In this document: piece by piece, positions 7,182 to 19,149 of the stretch
Layout of the letters: each line of letters opens with the position of its first letter
Position numbering within the stretch: the first letter of the stretch is position 1
Program-made: the position numbers and the translations under genes
The notes under the pieces: generated by a model
Databases searched by the model: none
Told to the model about the DNA's origin: nothing
The model's input: the letters and a program-made list of their open reading frames with translations, nothing else
Source: Arsukibacterium sp. UBA5043
Lineage (GTDB): Bacteria; Pseudomonadota; Gammaproteobacteria; Enterobacterales; Alteromonadaceae
Length of the DNA stretch: 64,000 bases
Assembly: GCA_002415085.1 (NCBI GenBank)
Contig: DIBV01000003.1
Span: forward strand, 124,001-188,000
Direction: 5' to 3'

Positions 7182-8768
7182 TTAATGACGGAAGTGGCGC
7201 ACGCCGGTAAACACCATCGCCATACCGTGCTCGTCGGCGGCGGCAATTACTTCGGCGTCGCGCATCGAGCCACCTGGCTGGATGACCGCGGTAATGCCTG
7301 CAGCAGCGGCGGCGTCGATCCCGTCGCGGAACGGGAAGAAGGCATCAGATGCCATGACTGAACCCTTCACTTCCAGGTTTTCATCGGCCGCTTTGATACC
7401 GGCGATTTTCGCGCTGTACACCCGGCTCATCTGGCCGGCGCCAACGCCGATGGTCATGCTGTCTTTGACATAAACAATGGCGTTTGATTTCACAAACTTG
7501 GCCACTTTCCAGCAGAACAGTAAGTCTGTTAATTCCTGCTCAGTGGGTTGGCGCTTAGTCACCACTTTTAAATCATCGGCTGTTATTTTAGCCTGGTCAC
7601 GGTCCTGCAGCAGCATACCGCCGTTTACCTGTTTCATATCCAGGGCGTTAGCGGCCTGGCTGAACTCGCCACATACCAGTAGCCGGACATTGGGCTTAGT
7701 GCCTATTACCGCAACAGCGGCATCTGAAGCAGCTGGCGCGATAATCACTTCAACAAATTGACGGCTGACAATTTCCTTCGCTGTGGTTTCATCCAGCTCA
7801 CGGTTAAAGGCGATAATGCCGCCAAAGGCCGAGGTAGGGTCAGTCTGATAGGCGCGATTGTAAGCGGCAAGAATAGAGTCACCAATCGCAACGCCACACG
7901 GGTTAGCGTGTTTGACGATAACGCAGGCGGGTTCAGCAAATTCCTTTACACACTCCAGTGCTGCATCGGTATCAGCAATATTGTTATACGATAATGCCTT
8001 GCCTTGCAGCTGAGTAGCGGTTGCGACTGACGCTTCAGTGGCACCCTCCTGCACATAAAACGCGGCGCTCTGATGGCTGTTTTCGCCGTAACGCAAGTCT
8101 TGTTTCTTCACAAACTGACTATTGAAGGTGCGTGGGAACTTACTTACCGGCGCGGTTGGTGCGTCGTAGGCTGGCAACATGGCGCCAAAGTAGTTGGCAA
8201 TCATGCCATCGTACTGAGCGGTATGCTCAAAGGCACTGATCGCCAGGCTAAAACGGGTAGCATGAGTAGTAGCACCATTGTTCGCTTCCATATCAGCCAG
8301 TACCGTGTCGTAGTCGCTGGCGTTAACCACGATGGTGACATCTTTATGGTTTTTCGCTGCCGCGCGTACCATCGTCGGGCCGCCGATATCAATGTTCTCT
8401 ACCGCGTCTTCCAGGGTGCAACCCGCTTTAGCCACTGTGTCAGCAAAGGGGTACAGGTTTACCACCACCAGGTCGATCGGACCTATGTTATTCGCTGTCA
8501 TGACATCTTCGTCTACGCCACGCCGCGCCAGAATGCCACCATGAATTTTCGGATGCAGGGTTTTTACCCGACCGTCCATAATTTCGGGATGACCGGTATA
8601 GTCCGACACTTCAGTAACCTTAATACCGTGTTCCGCTAACAGCTTAGCGGTGCCGCCGGTAGACAGAATATCCACTTGCCGGGCAGCCAGGGCACGGGCA
8701 AATTCGATGATACCGGTTTTATCAGACACACTTAACAGTGCGCGACGAATGGGGCGTAATGTTGTCAT
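7182..8768 (-). CDS. purH: Bifunctional AICAR transformylase / IMP cyclohydrolase
   Basis: A 528-residue PurH catalysing the last two steps of IMP synthesis: formyl transfer from 10-formyl-THF to AICAR, then ring closure. The N-terminal cyclohydrolase (MGS-like) domain begins [16 protein letters not shown] and has STGGTAKLL and [12 protein letters not shown]; the transformylase domain has LRYGENSHQ, the catalytic KHANPCG, the DPTSAFGG loop and the C-terminal QPGGSMRD. Length fits E. coli (529). In many gammaproteobacteria purD follows directly; here an intrinsic terminator and the convergent higBA pair follow instead. No PurR box was recognised upstream. Confidence 0.97.
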   Translation of the reverse strand: MTTLRPIRRALLSVSDKTGIIEFARALAARQVDILSTGGTAKLLAEHGIKVTEVSDYTGHPEIMDGRVKTLHPKIHGGILARRGVDEDVMTANNIGPIDLVVVNLYPFADTVAKAGCTLEDAVENIDIGGPTMVRAAAKNHKDVTIVVNASDYDTVLADMEANNGATTHATRFSLAISAFEHTAQYDGMIANYFGAMLPAYDAPTAPVSKFPRTFNSQFVKKQDLRYGENSHQSAAFYVQEGATEASVATATQLQGKALSYNNIADTDAALECVKEFAEPACVIVKHANPCGVAIGDSILAAYNRAYQTDPTSAFGGIIAFNRELDETTAKEIVSRQFVEVIIAPAASDAAVAVIGTKPNVRLLVCGEFSQAANALDMKQVNGGMLLQDRDQAKITADDLKVVTKRQPTEQELTDLLFCWKVAKFVKSNAIVYVKDSMTIGVGAGQMSRVYSAKIAGIKAADENLEVKGSVMASDAFFPFRDGIDAAAAAGITAVIQPGGSMRDAEVIAAADEHGMAMVFTGVRHFRH

Positions 8769-8813
8769 GCTTTAATTCTCTTGTCGCTTGCAGAAATCAG
8801 ATTTTAACCTAAC

Positions 8814-8839
8814 CAATAAAAAAGCACCCGAAGGTGCTT
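8814..8839 (-). terminator. Rho-independent terminator of dusB-fis
   Basis: On the minus strand AAGCACC, loop TTCG, GGTGCTT (8839-8822), then a T-rich tract. The stem is capped by a C(UUCG)G tetraloop. A second stem (8844-8861) lies just upstream in the transcript; see findings. Confidence 0.78.
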
Positions 8840-8868
8840 AGTGGCGAGGCCGGAGCCTCGCAGTGGCA

Positions 8869-9159
8869 TTAACTCATGCCGTATTGTTTCAGCTTCTTAC
8901 GCAGGGTACCGCGGTTGATGCCCATCAGGTTGGCTGCGCGGGTTTGATTGCCGCGGGTGTATTTCATCACCTCTTCCAGTAACGGCCGCTCTAATTCTGA
9001 TAGTACCAGCTCGTAAAGGTCATCAACATCCTGACCGTTTAACTGTTGCAGGTAGTTAGCAACGGCTTTTTGTACCGCGTTGCTTAACGCCTGAGGCTTT
9101 TCCTGAGTTTGAACATGGGCATTAGTAATAAATGGCGAAGTAACGTTCGAATTAAACAT
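8869..9159 (-). CDS. fis: Nucleoid protein Fis
   Basis: A 96-residue Fis, the growth-phase-dependent DNA-bending nucleoid protein that activates stable-RNA promoters and assists site-specific recombinases. The C-terminal half, [19 protein letters not shown] through the [23 protein letters not shown] to the end YGMS, is nearly the E. coli sequence; the N-terminal 30 residues, including the beta-hairpin arm, are more variable, as usual. It follows dusB by 17 bp on the same strand, the classic dusB-fis operon, where dusB 5' sequences help fis translation. Confidence 0.97.
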   Translation of the reverse strand: MFNSNVTSPFITNAHVQTQEKPQALSNAVQKAVANYLQQLNGQDVDDLYELVLSELERPLLEEVMKYTRGNQTRAANLMGINRGTLRKKLKQYGMS

Positions 9160-9176
9160 TGCTTTTCTCTTTTACG

Positions 9177-10151
9177 TTAGGTTGCTGCTAGTTGATAAAA
9201 ATAGTCATTTAATGCTTCGAACTGGCGATCTGCCTGCTCAATAGCATTGAATTCGCTGCGAAACACACCCTGGGCATCATGCTCGGCTAAATACCAGCCA
9301 ACGTGCTTACGAGCTATCCGAGGCCCTAAATGCACGCCATATAACTGATGTAAGCCTTGCACATGTTCCAGCATGATTTGCTGCACTTCAGCTATTGCTG
9401 GTGCAGCCAGTTTTTCACCTGTCGCCAGGTAATGGACCACCTCCCTGAAAATCCAGGGGCGCCCTTGTGCCGCCCTGCCAATCATAATGGCGTCGGCACC
9501 GGTATAATCGAGCACAAATTGTGCTTTTTCCGGCGTTGTAATATCACCGTTGGCAATCACGGGTAATGACACCGCCTGCTTAATGGCTTTGATGGTGTCG
9601 TACTCTGCTTCGCCTTTGTACATACAGGCTTTGGTGCGGCCATGCACCGCCAGTGCCTGAATGCCGTTGTCCTGCGCTAAACGGGCAATCTGTACACCGT
9701 TACGATGCTGCGGATCCCAGCCCGTACGAATTTTCAGGGTTACCGGTACCCGCACGGCATTTACTACCGCGCGAATAATCTGTTCGACCAGCTGCGGATA
9801 TTGCAACAGGGCTGATCCCGCCAGTTTCTTATTTACCTTTTTTGCCGGACAGCCCATGTTGATATCGATAATATCGGCACCAATTTCAACATTGTACTGC
9901 GCTGCTGCGGCCATTTGTTCTGGATCGCTGCCAGCAATTTGTACCGAGCGAATGCCTGATTCCTGACGGTGGCCCATCCGGTTTTGCGACTTTTCGCTCT
10001 GCCAGACCTGAGGATTGCTTGACAGCATTTCAGATACAGCTAAAGCAGCACCAAACCGCCGGCAAAGCTCCCGAAAAGTGTGATCTGTCACTCCTGCCAT
10101 CGGTGCGCAAATCACCTTGTTCACTAACTGATAAGGACCTATACGCACCAT
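9177..10151 (-). CDS. dusB: tRNA-dihydrouridine synthase B
   Basis: An FMN-dependent tRNA-dihydrouridine synthase (DusB acts on U17 in E. coli), 324 residues from the start I prefer. Seen: [27 protein letters not shown]-type strand ([10 protein letters not shown]), [20 protein letters not shown] with the catalytic cysteine, [24 protein letters not shown], and the FMN phosphate site [19 protein letters not shown]. coli DusB begins MRIGQYQL, matching MVRIGPYQL at 10151; a longer in-frame reading back to 10211 adds an unrelated leader. First gene of the dusB-fis operon. Confidence 0.95.
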   Translation of the reverse strand: MVRIGPYQLVNKVICAPMAGVTDHTFRELCRRFGAALAVSEMLSSNPQVWQSEKSQNRMGHRQESGIRSVQIAGSDPEQMAAAAQYNVEIGADIIDINMGCPAKKVNKKLAGSALLQYPQLVEQIIRAVVNAVRVPVTLKIRTGWDPQHRNGVQIARLAQDNGIQALAVHGRTKACMYKGEAEYDTIKAIKQAVSLPVIANGDITTPEKAQFVLDYTGADAIMIGRAAQGRPWIFREVVHYLATGEKLAAPAIAEVQQIMLEHVQGLHQLYGVHLGPRIARKHVGWYLAEHDAQGVFRSEFNAIEQADRQFEALNDYFYQLAAT

Positions 10152-10376
10152 GTATTCCAAGGCTCTACCCGTAAGGGGCGCTAAGTTTACGGATTTTTGG
10201 CAACAAAGCAAAGGTTATTATTTAAACAAAACTGTATTTAATATGGCCTTTGAGGGATTGACATTCGCTAAAAGGCTGAAAAGGCGTGTTTTCCTGCTGC
10301 AGCCAAGCCGTAAACAACGGCCTGACTAAAAAGATAATTGTAAGGCTGTTTATTTTGCCACCAGTTGGCACATCGC

Positions 10377-11261
10377 TTAACTGGCATTTTTCCGAGCGCT
10401 TAATCTGACCCATTCGTCTTGCTTGGCTATCGGGTCAAAGCTAAATTCGTGCTGATAGGCGGCGATGACACTCTGAGCCTGACTTTGTAAAATACCCGAC
10501 AACGCCAGCAAACCGCCGGGTTTAACATAGCCACTGATTATCTGACTTAAATCGGCAAGGGGGCCGGCCAGGATGTTGGCGACCACCACATCGGCCTGGA
10601 GCTGGGGCTGATCTTTGGGCAGGTATAGCTCTATCTGGCCGCTGACATTATTGCGTGCTGCGTTGGCGGTGCTTGCTTCTATTGCCTGGGGATCAATATC
10701 AATACCAACCACTCGTTTTGCACCCAGTTTTAGGGCTGCTATGCCTAAAATGCCCGAACCGCAGCCAAAATCGACCACGGTTTGTTCACTTTCAATATGC
10801 TGATCCAGCCATTGCATGCATAAGGCAGTAGTAGGGTGAGTACCGGTACCAAAGGCCAAACCCGGGTCAAGCATGACATTAACGGCGGTCGGGTCCGGGA
10901 TGTCACGCCAGCTGGGGCATACCCAGAGGCGCTTGCCAAACTTAATCGGATGAAAGTTATCCATCCATTCCCGTTCCCAGTCTTTGTCTTCCAGTTGTTC
11001 CAGCTTGTATTCCACATGGTCTTTGAAAAATGCGACTTTTTTCAGCTGGCGTAACACGTTATCCATCGGGTGTTCTGCATCAAACAGGCCAACTACCACG
11101 GTATTGGTCCAGTAAATCACTTCGCCTGGCATGGGTTCATAAATCGGGGTGTCGTGGGCATCGACAAAACTTACCGCCTGCGCTCCCCAGCCTTGCAGCA
11201 TATCACTGACTTGCTCGGCTTTATCTTCAGTGGTACTGATACGTAGTTGGATCCAGGGCAT
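10377..11261 (-). CDS. prmA: Ribosomal protein L11 methyltransferase
   Basis: A 294-residue SAM-dependent methyltransferase that trimethylates several sites of ribosomal protein L11. The N-terminal substrate-recognition domain starts [10 protein letters not shown]; the Rossmann domain has [15 protein letters not shown], the SAM loop [28 protein letters not shown], and the catalytic NILAGPL motif. Length matches E. coli (293). Located between accC and dusB, each separated by a gap (about 89 and 225 bp), so it may have its own promoter. The 10152-10376 gap shows no gene; it presumably carries the dusB-fis promoter, which I could not place. Confidence 0.96.
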   Translation of the reverse strand: MPWIQLRISTTEDKAEQVSDMLQGWGAQAVSFVDAHDTPIYEPMPGEVIYWTNTVVVGLFDAEHPMDNVLRQLKKVAFFKDHVEYKLEQLEDKDWEREWMDNFHPIKFGKRLWVCPSWRDIPDPTAVNVMLDPGLAFGTGTHPTTALCMQWLDQHIESEQTVVDFGCGSGILGIAALKLGAKRVVGIDIDPQAIEASTANAARNNVSGQIELYLPKDQPQLQADVVVANILAGPLADLSQIISGYVKPGGLLALSGILQSQAQSVIAAYQHEFSFDPIAKQDEWVRLSARKNAS

Positions 11262-11296
11262 GGTGACTCTCTTACGCTAATTTTGGCGCATTATAG

Positions 11297-11320
11297 CAAA
11301 AAGGCCGCAATTGCGGCCTT
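11297..11320 (-). terminator. Rho-independent terminator of accBC
   Basis: A perfect 20-bp palindrome AAGGCCGCAATTGCGGCCTT (11301-11320); on the minus strand it is followed by a T run (TTTTTG). It lies about 31 bp after the accC stop. Confidence 0.8.
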
Positions 11321-11350
11321 TATTCTATTGCTAAGCTGATTAAGCGACGC

Positions 11351-12694
11351 TTATTTCATACCCAGCTTTTTTTCCAGGTAATGAATATTGGTACCGCCTT
11401 TACAAAACTCAACATCACGCATAATGTCTTTATGCAGCGGAATATTGGTTTTAATTCCCTCTACCAGTAACTCGTCCAACGCATTACGCATCCGGGCGAT
11501 AGCGATTTCCCGGCTTTCGCCATAGGTAATCAGCTTACCGACCATAGAGTCGTAGTTTGGCGGTACCGTGTAATCGGCATAAATGTGCGAATCCCACCGC
11601 ACGCCGTTGCCCCCGGCCGGGTGAAAACGGGTGATTTTGCCGGGAGATGGCATAAAGGTCACTGGATCTTCAGCATTAATCCGACACTCCACTGCATGGC
11701 CACGAATGACGATATCTTCCTGCTTCAGCGTTAATGGCATGCCGGATGCAACTCGTAATTGCTCTTTAATCAGATCGACGCCACTGATCATTTCGGTAAC
11801 CGGGTGTTCTACCTGAATACGGGTGTTCATTTCAATAAAGAAGAACTCGCCATTTTCAAACAGGAACTCAAAGGTGCCGGCACCGCGATAATTCATCACT
11901 TTACAGGCATCGACACAACGGCCACCGATAAAAGCGCGCAGTTCCGGGGTAATGCCCGGTGCTGGCGCTTCTTCGACCACTTTCTGGTGGCGACGTTGCA
12001 TTGAGCAATCACGCTCAGCTAAATGAATCGCGTTGCCCTGACCATCAGCCAATACCTGAATTTCGATATGACGTGGATTTTCAAGAAATTTTTCCATATA
12101 AACCATGTCATTACCGAAGGCTGCCTTGGCTTCAGCTTTGGTCATCTCGATAGAACTAATCAGTTCTTCTTCGCTGCGCACGACCCGCATACCGCGACCA
12201 CCGCCACCACCGGCTGCTTTCACTATAATCGGGTAACCAATACGTTGGGCAATCTTTTTACTGGTGTCCGGGTCATCACCCACGGCACCATCTGAACCCG
12301 GTACGCAGGGCACACCGGCTTTTTTCATCGCTTCGATGGCAGATACTTTGTCGCCCATTAAGCGGATAGAATCCGGGTGCGGACCAATAAAGACCAGGCC
12401 GCTCTCTTCTACCTGCTGAGCAAAATCTGCGCGCTCTGCTAAAAAGCCGTAACCCGGGTGAATAGCCTGAGCGTTGGTCACTTCGGCTGCCGCAATTAAC
12501 GCCGGAATATTGAGATAGCTTTGCGGTGACGGCGCCGGGCCAATACAAATGGTCTCGTCTGCCAGCAGCACGTGTTTCAGGTTACGGTCAACGGTGGAGT
12601 GCACCGCTACCGTTTTAATACCGAGTTCTTTGCAGGCACGTAAGATACGCAGTGCAATTTCGCCCCGGTTGGCAATAAGTACTTTTTCTAGCAT
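11351..12694 (-). CDS. accC: Acetyl-CoA carboxylase, biotin carboxylase subunit
   Basis: A 447-residue biotin carboxylase, the ATP-dependent first half-reaction of acetyl-CoA carboxylase in fatty-acid synthesis. ATP-grasp features are clear: [14 protein letters not shown] at the start, HPGYGFLAE, the glycine-rich loop [13 protein letters not shown] (about 160), the [20 protein letters not shown] block, [14 protein letters not shown] with catalytic residues, and [12 protein letters not shown]. Length is close to E. coli AccC (449). Only 16 bp separate it from accB upstream, so the two are co-transcribed as in most proteobacteria. Confidence 0.98.
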   Translation of the reverse strand: MLEKVLIANRGEIALRILRACKELGIKTVAVHSTVDRNLKHVLLADETICIGPAPSPQSYLNIPALIAAAEVTNAQAIHPGYGFLAERADFAQQVEESGLVFIGPHPDSIRLMGDKVSAIEAMKKAGVPCVPGSDGAVGDDPDTSKKIAQRIGYPIIVKAAGGGGGRGMRVVRSEEELISSIEMTKAEAKAAFGNDMVYMEKFLENPRHIEIQVLADGQGNAIHLAERDCSMQRRHQKVVEEAPAPGITPELRAFIGGRCVDACKVMNYRGAGTFEFLFENGEFFFIEMNTRIQVEHPVTEMISGVDLIKEQLRVASGMPLTLKQEDIVIRGHAVECRINAEDPVTFMPSPGKITRFHPAGGNGVRWDSHIYADYTVPPNYDSMVGKLITYGESREIAIARMRNALDELLVEGIKTNIPLHKDIMRDVEFCKGGTNIHYLEKKLGMK

Positions 12695-12710
12695 CGGTCA
12701 GCCTTTTCGG

Positions 12711-13169
12711 TTATTCGAGAATAAATAACGGCTGATCAAATTCGACCGGATCGCCGTTTTCAACCAGAATTTCTTTTACTACGCCTGCTTTATCAGACTG
12801 AATTTGGTTCATCATTTTCATGGCTTCAACAATACACAAGGTATCACCCACTTTGACACTCTGACCTACTTCAACAAAGGCTTTTGAAGTAGGAGAAGCC
12901 GCCCGGTAAAATGAACCTACCATCGGTGACTTAACAACCTGGCCGCTGGCAGCTGGTTTAGCCGCTGGTTCGGCTGCTACTGCCGCGGGCGCTGCTACCG
13001 GCGCCTGCATTTGGGGCTGAGCATATTGCATTGGTTGCATGGGTGCATAATGCTGCACCGGGCTGTTACGACTGATCCGAACTGACTCTTCACCTTCGGT
13101 AATTTCCAGCTCAGAAATGCCTGACTCTTCCAGCAATTCAATCAATTTTTTAATTTTTCTAATATCCAT
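12711..13169 (-). CDS. accB: Acetyl-CoA carboxylase, biotin carboxyl carrier protein
   Basis: A 152-residue BCCP. The N-terminal helix [17 protein letters not shown] is typical; a Pro/Ala-rich flexible linker (about residues 38-75) leads to the biotinyl domain (about 78-152), with the biotin-accepting lysine in EAMKMMNQI. The thumb loop between strands ([14 protein letters not shown]) is present. Carries carboxybiotin between AccC and AccAD. It lies 31 bp after aroQ, the usual aroQ-accB-accC arrangement. Confidence 0.98.
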   Translation of the reverse strand: MDIRKIKKLIELLEESGISELEITEGEESVRISRNSPVQHYAPMQPMQYAQPQMQAPVAAPAAVAAEPAAKPAASGQVVKSPMVGSFYRAASPTSKAFVEVGQSVKVGDTLCIVEAMKMMNQIQSDKAGVVKEILVENGDPVEFDQPLFILE

Positions 13170-13200
13170 GTCTATCGCCTGATGTTAGTTAATTTGCGAG

Positions 13201-13656
13201 TTAATTTTCGGTTGTTTGTAAGGCTGATACCGCTGCGTCCAGCGCATAGTGATAACCTTTGGCGCCAAAGCCGCAGATAACCCCACGGGCGATATCAGCT
13301 AAATAAGAATGTCGCCGGAACGCTTCCCGGGCATGCACGTTGGATAAATGAATTTCAATAAAGGGTATCGCTACGGCCAGCAAGGCATCGCGAATAGCCA
13401 CACTGGTATGGGTAAAGGCCCCTGGATTAATTAATATAAAATCTTGCTGGCCCAGACTCTGCTGAATAGCATCAATAAGCACATGCTCGGCGTTTGACTG
13501 AATATGGTTAAGACTGACATTAAGCTTGCTAGCCTGTGATTCCAGCTTAGTAACGATTTCGCTCAGGCTGGCAGCCCCATACACCCCGGGCTCGCGGACG
13601 CCGAGCATGTTCAGGTTTGGACCATTTATCAATAAAATTCGGTATTTTGCCGCCAT
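13201..13656 (-). CDS. aroQ: Type II 3-dehydroquinate dehydratase
   Basis: A 151-residue dodecameric type II dehydroquinase of the shikimate pathway. [22 protein letters not shown] contains the catalytic tyrosine and arginine; [17 protein letters not shown], the catalytic-histidine motif [12 protein letters not shown], and [17 protein letters not shown] complete the family pattern. The start at 13656 (MAAKYRILL) matches homologues; the open frame reaches back to 13713 but adds an atypical leader. Heads the aroQ-accB-accC unit. Confidence 0.95.
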   Translation of the reverse strand: MAAKYRILLINGPNLNMLGVREPGVYGAASLSEIVTKLESQASKLNVSLNHIQSNAEHVLIDAIQQSLGQQDFILINPGAFTHTSVAIRDALLAVAIPFIEIHLSNVHAREAFRRHSYLADIARGVICGFGAKGYHYALDAAVSALQTTEN

Positions 13657-13925
13657 TTGCACTGTAATTCCGCTAAATGTAATGAATAAGTCGTATCTTA
13701 CGAAAGGTAGCATGAAAATGCACCTGCTTGCTTATTTCGTTACATTGCTGCGCCCCTTTATCACCAGATAAGCGCCTATTATAGTGAATTCGTGACAAAT
13801 GGCAGCAAAATACTGGTCTTATCAGCCAGAGGGGCGAAATGGGGTAAGGCGTAAAGCGCTTAAAAGCAGTTGAAAGCGGTAGGCCAGTTCGTCTGCAGTT
13901 GGCAGGCGAACTGGCTTAGATAGGG

Positions 13926-15731
13926 TTACTGTTCGCTGGTAAGCGCCGCCAGATGCTGTGCAAAAGGGGTAGCGGCCATAAAACCGGTGACTCTGGCGCT
14001 GGTTAACTCCTCGCCTTGCGGGCTGAAAAACAACAGGGTAGGTAAACCCAGTACCTGATAATGATTTAACAGTTTCTCATCAGAGCGGGTCATTTTCGTC
14101 ACATCAATCTTAATCAGCCGCATGTTACGGGTCTGGGCCTGCACTTGGGCTGCCGGGAAAGTAAGCTTTTCAAACTCTTTACAGGCAACGCACCACTCAG
14201 CATAGAGATCGACCAGCGTATATTGGTTGGCCGCCTGAGCTTCGGCCAGCTGCTGCTCCAGACCGGCCAGATCTGCTACTTCGATAAACTGGCCTGCTGT
14301 ACTGTCAACATTACTGACTGCAACGCTGTTGTTTTGAGAAGGGCCAAAATACTGCCAGTTAACAAACACGGTGGCCAGCAGCAACACCTGAGCAAATACC
14401 AGCAAGCTGGCTTTAGCCGTGCTGCTTTGCTGTTCAAATAACAGCTTAAATAAATAACCACTTACCAACAAGCCAAGCAGCGATGCCAGCAGCACAACCT
14501 GCCAGAACGGCAGAATACGCTCCAGCAAAATAATAGGGACTAATAATAGAACAAAACCAAAAGCAGATTTGACGATATTCATCCAGGCGCCCGCTTTAGG
14601 CAGTAACTTACCACCTGAGGTACCGAGTAAAATAAGGGGTATGCCCATCCCGAGGCTAAGGATATAAAGAGTGAGTGCGCCGAGCATTAAATCGCCGCTT
14701 TGCGCAACATACAGTAACGCCGCCGATAATGGTGCAGTGGTGCAGGGCGAAGCAATCAGACCTGACAGTGCGCCCATTACAAAAGCACCTTTTAAGCTGC
14801 CACCTTGCTGCTTGTTACTGATGGCACTTACTTTAGCCTGCCAACTGGCGGGTAATTGAAAGTTAAATACTCCAAACATGGCCAGTGCTAATACGACAAA
14901 TATTACCGCTGCCGCAATTAATACGGCAGGGTGCTGCATCCATGCCTGAAATTTAACGCCTAAACTGGCCACTACCAGCCCAAGCGCTGAATAGGTCAGT
15001 GCCATCCCCTGTACATAGCTGAATGACAAACCAAAGGCACGGCGGGTGCTCAGTTGCTTGCCCTGACCAACAATAATACTGCTTAGAATAGGGTACATAG
15101 GAAACACACAGGGAGTAAACGCCAGACCCAGACCTAACAGAAAAAAACCTCCCATATTAAGCCACACCGAGCCGCTGCTAAGGCGTTCAGCTAAGCCATA
15201 CTGACTGGATGTTGGCGTACCCGATTGTTCTGTTGTCGCGGCATCGTCAGTGAAGGTTTGCCCGCTGGTGGCCGAATTCTTCGGAATTGACAGGGGTATT
15301 TCTTCATTAATGGGCGGATAACATAAACCGGCTTCAGCACAGCCCATATACTGGATCCGCAAAAAAGCGTCTTCGCTGATATCAGAAAGTGGTATTTTCA
15401 GAGTCAGTTGATGAAAATATACTTCAGAAACCCCAAAAAACTCATCTTCGATTTGCATGCTTGCCGGGTAAGTCGGGTGGGAGAAACTGACTGCGACTCC
15501 GCCATATTTAAATTTATCGCGATAAATGTAGTAGCCGTCAGCTATAGTCCAGTTGACGATAAGTTGGTCGTCCTGCTGGCGAAAGTCCATTTTAAATGCC
15601 TGATCAACCGGCAAAAAACTGTCGTCGCCTTTTAGCAAACTGTCTAAAACTGAGCTTTGTTGGGCCTGGGCAGGATTAACGGCCAATAACGAATATAACA
15701 ACAACAGTGGAAGCAAAAACACCTGATACAT
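13926..15731 (-). CDS. dsbD: Thiol:disulfide interchange protein DsbD
   Basis: A 601-residue inner-membrane reductant conductor that carries electrons from cytosolic thioredoxin to periplasmic DsbC/DsbG and cytochrome c maturation. Domains in order: signal peptide; periplasmic alpha domain with its cysteine pair in GCAEAGLCYPP (about 131-138); an eight-helix membrane domain (about 190-440) with the redox cysteines in TPCVFPMYP and SPCTTAPLSAAL; and a C-terminal thioredoxin-like gamma domain with WCVACKEFEKLTF (about 513). All six cysteines are present. E. coli DsbD has 565 residues. Downstream (13883-13915) is a 9-bp stem with a 15-base loop and no T run. E. coli likewise has dsbD near groESL. 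Confidence 0.95.
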   Translation of the reverse strand: MYQVFLLPLLLLYSLLAVNPAQAQQSSVLDSLLKGDDSFLPVDQAFKMDFRQQDDQLIVNWTIADGYYIYRDKFKYGGVAVSFSHPTYPASMQIEDEFFGVSEVYFHQLTLKIPLSDISEDAFLRIQYMGCAEAGLCYPPINEEIPLSIPKNSATSGQTFTDDAATTEQSGTPTSSQYGLAERLSSGSVWLNMGGFFLLGLGLAFTPCVFPMYPILSSIIVGQGKQLSTRRAFGLSFSYVQGMALTYSALGLVVASLGVKFQAWMQHPAVLIAAAVIFVVLALAMFGVFNFQLPASWQAKVSAISNKQQGGSLKGAFVMGALSGLIASPCTTAPLSAALLYVAQSGDLMLGALTLYILSLGMGIPLILLGTSGGKLLPKAGAWMNIVKSAFGFVLLLVPIILLERILPFWQVVLLASLLGLLVSGYLFKLLFEQQSSTAKASLLVFAQVLLLATVFVNWQYFGPSQNNSVAVSNVDSTAGQFIEVADLAGLEQQLAEAQAANQYTLVDLYAEWCVACKEFEKLTFPAAQVQAQTRNMRLIKIDVTKMTRSDEKLLNHYQVLGLPTLLFFSPQGEELTSARVTGFMAATPFAQHLAALTSEQ

Positions 15732-15962
15732 TAATTGAACCTTCTTTCAATTTACCGATTAGTGGGTAATACCGATTTTACTATACGACAATATTGGCCA
15801 ATTGGTCTTATTGCCCGTGATGGCGCGCTGTGCAAAAGAGACCTGACGAACCCCGCAATTATTTCATTTGTTACTTTTTCAAAAGTTACTTAATAAATGC
15901 TTACGAATACCACCTGCTCAAAACCTATCGAGGGCCGTGGCACAGAATTTTTCAGTTTGCCC

Positions 15963-15991
15963 CTTGGATTTTTTTTGCTGCCGCCCCATAT
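15963..15991 (+). promoter_or_regulatory. Heat-shock (sigma-32) promoter of groESL
   Basis: CTTGGAT (15963-15969), 14-bp spacer, CCCCATAT (15984-15991): a close match to the sigma-32 consensus CTTGAAA-N13-15-CCCCATNT, 60 bp before groES. The 15732-16051 gap holds this promoter and no gene that I can support; the groES ribosome-binding site AGGAGA lies at about 16039-16044. Confidence 0.85.
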
Positions 15992-16051
15992 ACCGAACAC
16001 ACATTTTAACACCCATGTTAAAACTCAAAAAACGCTTTAGGAGATTAGAGC

Positions 16052-16342
16052 ATGAATATTCGTCCATTACATGACCGTGTCATCATCAAACGCTTAGAAG
16101 CAGAAAGCAAGTCAGCAGGTGGCATCGTACTAACGGGAGCATCTGCCGAGAAATCGAGCCGTGGCGAAATCGTTGCGGTAGGCAATGGCCGTATCCTGGA
16201 TAACGGCGATGTGAAGCCTTTAGATGTAAAAGTAGGTGACAAAGTATTATTTGGTGCTTATGTAGAGCGCACTGAAAAAGTAGACGGCCAGGAGTTTGTC
16301 ATCACCAAAGAAGACAATATCTTAGGTGTAATCCTTGATTAA
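16052..16342 (+). CDS. groES: Co-chaperonin GroES
   Basis: The 96-residue GroES, the seven-subunit lid of the GroEL folding chamber. [16 protein letters not shown], the mobile loop [19 protein letters not shown]-type segment (about residues 16-34), the roof hairpin region and [12 protein letters not shown] are all present at usual spacing. Length equals E. coli (97). groEL follows after 63 bp, and the sigma-32 promoter at 15963-15991 precedes it. Confidence 0.98.
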   Translation: MNIRPLHDRVIIKRLEAESKSAGGIVLTGASAEKSSRGEIVAVGNGRILDNGDVKPLDVKVGDKVLFGAYVERTEKVDGQEFVITKEDNILGVILD

Positions 16343-16390
16343 GCAGCATGCGTAAGCTGCACCTGGCATTATCGTTTAACTTGAAATTGA

Positions 16391-18043
<1,653 letters not shown>

Positions 18044-18060
18044 CTCAGCGCCATCGCTAA

Positions 18061-18097
18061 AAAAAAGCTCCCGGGTAACAGCGGGGGCTTTTTTTAT
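18061..18097 (+). terminator. groESL terminator
   Basis: AGCTCCCG and CGGGGGCT arms (one G-T wobble) followed by seven T residues, 20 bp after the groEL stop. Confidence 0.82.
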
Positions 18098-18329
18098 GTC
18101 CTGGCCAGTCAATCGCCGCATCAAGCGTTGTTATCTAGAATGCTTGAGCTGTTATATGTAATAACGCAACTGTACTAAACTTAATACTGCATCTGGGGTC
18201 TTAATCAGGTGTATGCTCTTGCTGTGAAAAAAAGAGCCTAGTAAATTTATCCACCAAGTTTGATAGCAACACAGGTTCAAAATTCACGTTTCAAATGACA
18301 CGTTAAAAGTGAACCGATAGGAGGCGAGA

Positions 18330-18854
18330 ATGAAAACATTTCTGATAGCGCTGCTCACATTGGCAGTATCCGCACCCGTGCTGAGTAATGACGAGGCGGG
18401 TGCGAAGCTTGAGCTTAAATTTCAAGAACCGGAAAAGTTTACCGATATTCGCCCCGCAAATTCTACGCGAGGTAAGTTTAAAGAGCGGGTACAGCATAAC
18501 TTTGAAGAAGTTTTTCAGAAAATGGCTAGCGAATTGCCAGCAGGTTACAGCTGGATGGTCACGATTACTGATATTGATTTAGCCGGTGATGTGGATTATT
18601 TCATTGGCGGCGCGGGTAACCCCTTGCGGGTTGTTAAAGGAATATATGCACCGGCCATTCGTTTCAGCCACGTTTTACTTGATCATGAAGGTGAGGAAGT
18701 GGTGAGTGCAGATGAAAAGTTACGTGATATGGGGTTTCTGCAATCAGTCCGTTCCATAAAAGACGACGACCCTTTTCGTTATGAAAAACAAATGCTGACA
18801 GAGTGGTTTCACAAGGAAATTGAACCCATGGTAAGTGATTACGCTAAAATGTAG
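18330..18854 (+). CDS. DUF3016 exported protein, copy A
   Basis: A 174-residue protein with a signal peptide (cleavage near APVLSND) and one DUF3016 domain (PF11454), a family of unknown function found in Alteromonadales and relatives. The domain signature is clear: EPEKFTDIRPAN, LPAGYSWMVTITDIDLAGDVDYF, LRVVKGIYAPAIRF, EEVVSADEKLRDMGF and a closing YEKQML.EWF element. AGGAGG lies 8 bp before the ATG. It is followed by a paralog at 19150-19695, about 295 bp downstream. No membrane segment beyond the signal peptide, so probably periplasmic. Confidence 0.82.
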   Translation: MKTFLIALLTLAVSAPVLSNDEAGAKLELKFQEPEKFTDIRPANSTRGKFKERVQHNFEEVFQKMASELPAGYSWMVTITDIDLAGDVDYFIGGAGNPLRVVKGIYAPAIRFSHVLLDHEGEEVVSADEKLRDMGFLQSVRSIKDDDPFRYEKQMLTEWFHKEIEPMVSDYAKM

Positions 18855-18897
18855 CCACAAGTCCGCCATTGATAAATAGCCCGCTACAGGGGGCGAC

Positions 18898-18939
18898 GCC
18901 TGCGCACCCGGATAATTGACCCAACCGGGTTGCGCAGGC
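18898..18939. repeat. Long inverted repeat between DUF3016 paralogs
   Basis: Arms GCCTGCGCACCCGG (18898-18911) and CCGGGTTGCGCAGGC (18925-18939) pair with a single bulge around a 13-base loop. GC-rich and with no following T run, so more like a REP-type element or a transcript-stabilising hairpin than a classic terminator. Confidence 0.55.
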
Positions 18940-19149
18940 TGCGATGTATAAAAGAGAGTGCTGGTTCGCTACAACTTTATACAAAATTTGCGTAATATCA
19001 ATACAAATTCATACGGCTCAGTATCAAGATTGTGATTTATAGTATGACGGTAAACATTAATGAAAAGCATCATCGGGGAACAGCATAAATCACTCCGATA
19101 AGCGCAGTAGTAGCGCTGCAGACTCTGGCTAATATCGTGGGAGATGGTA

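Noticed and set aside
8073-8639. A 188-codon open frame antisense to purH
   Set aside because: It lies wholly inside a well-conserved gene and shows no domain, start site or codon pattern of its own; same verdict for the antisense frames in groEL (17026-17475) and rnr (39129-39659).
10222-10413. A 63-codon frame between dusB and prmA
   Set aside because: Overlaps the prmA end, no ribosome-binding site and no recognisable protein features; more likely leader DNA of dusB-fis.
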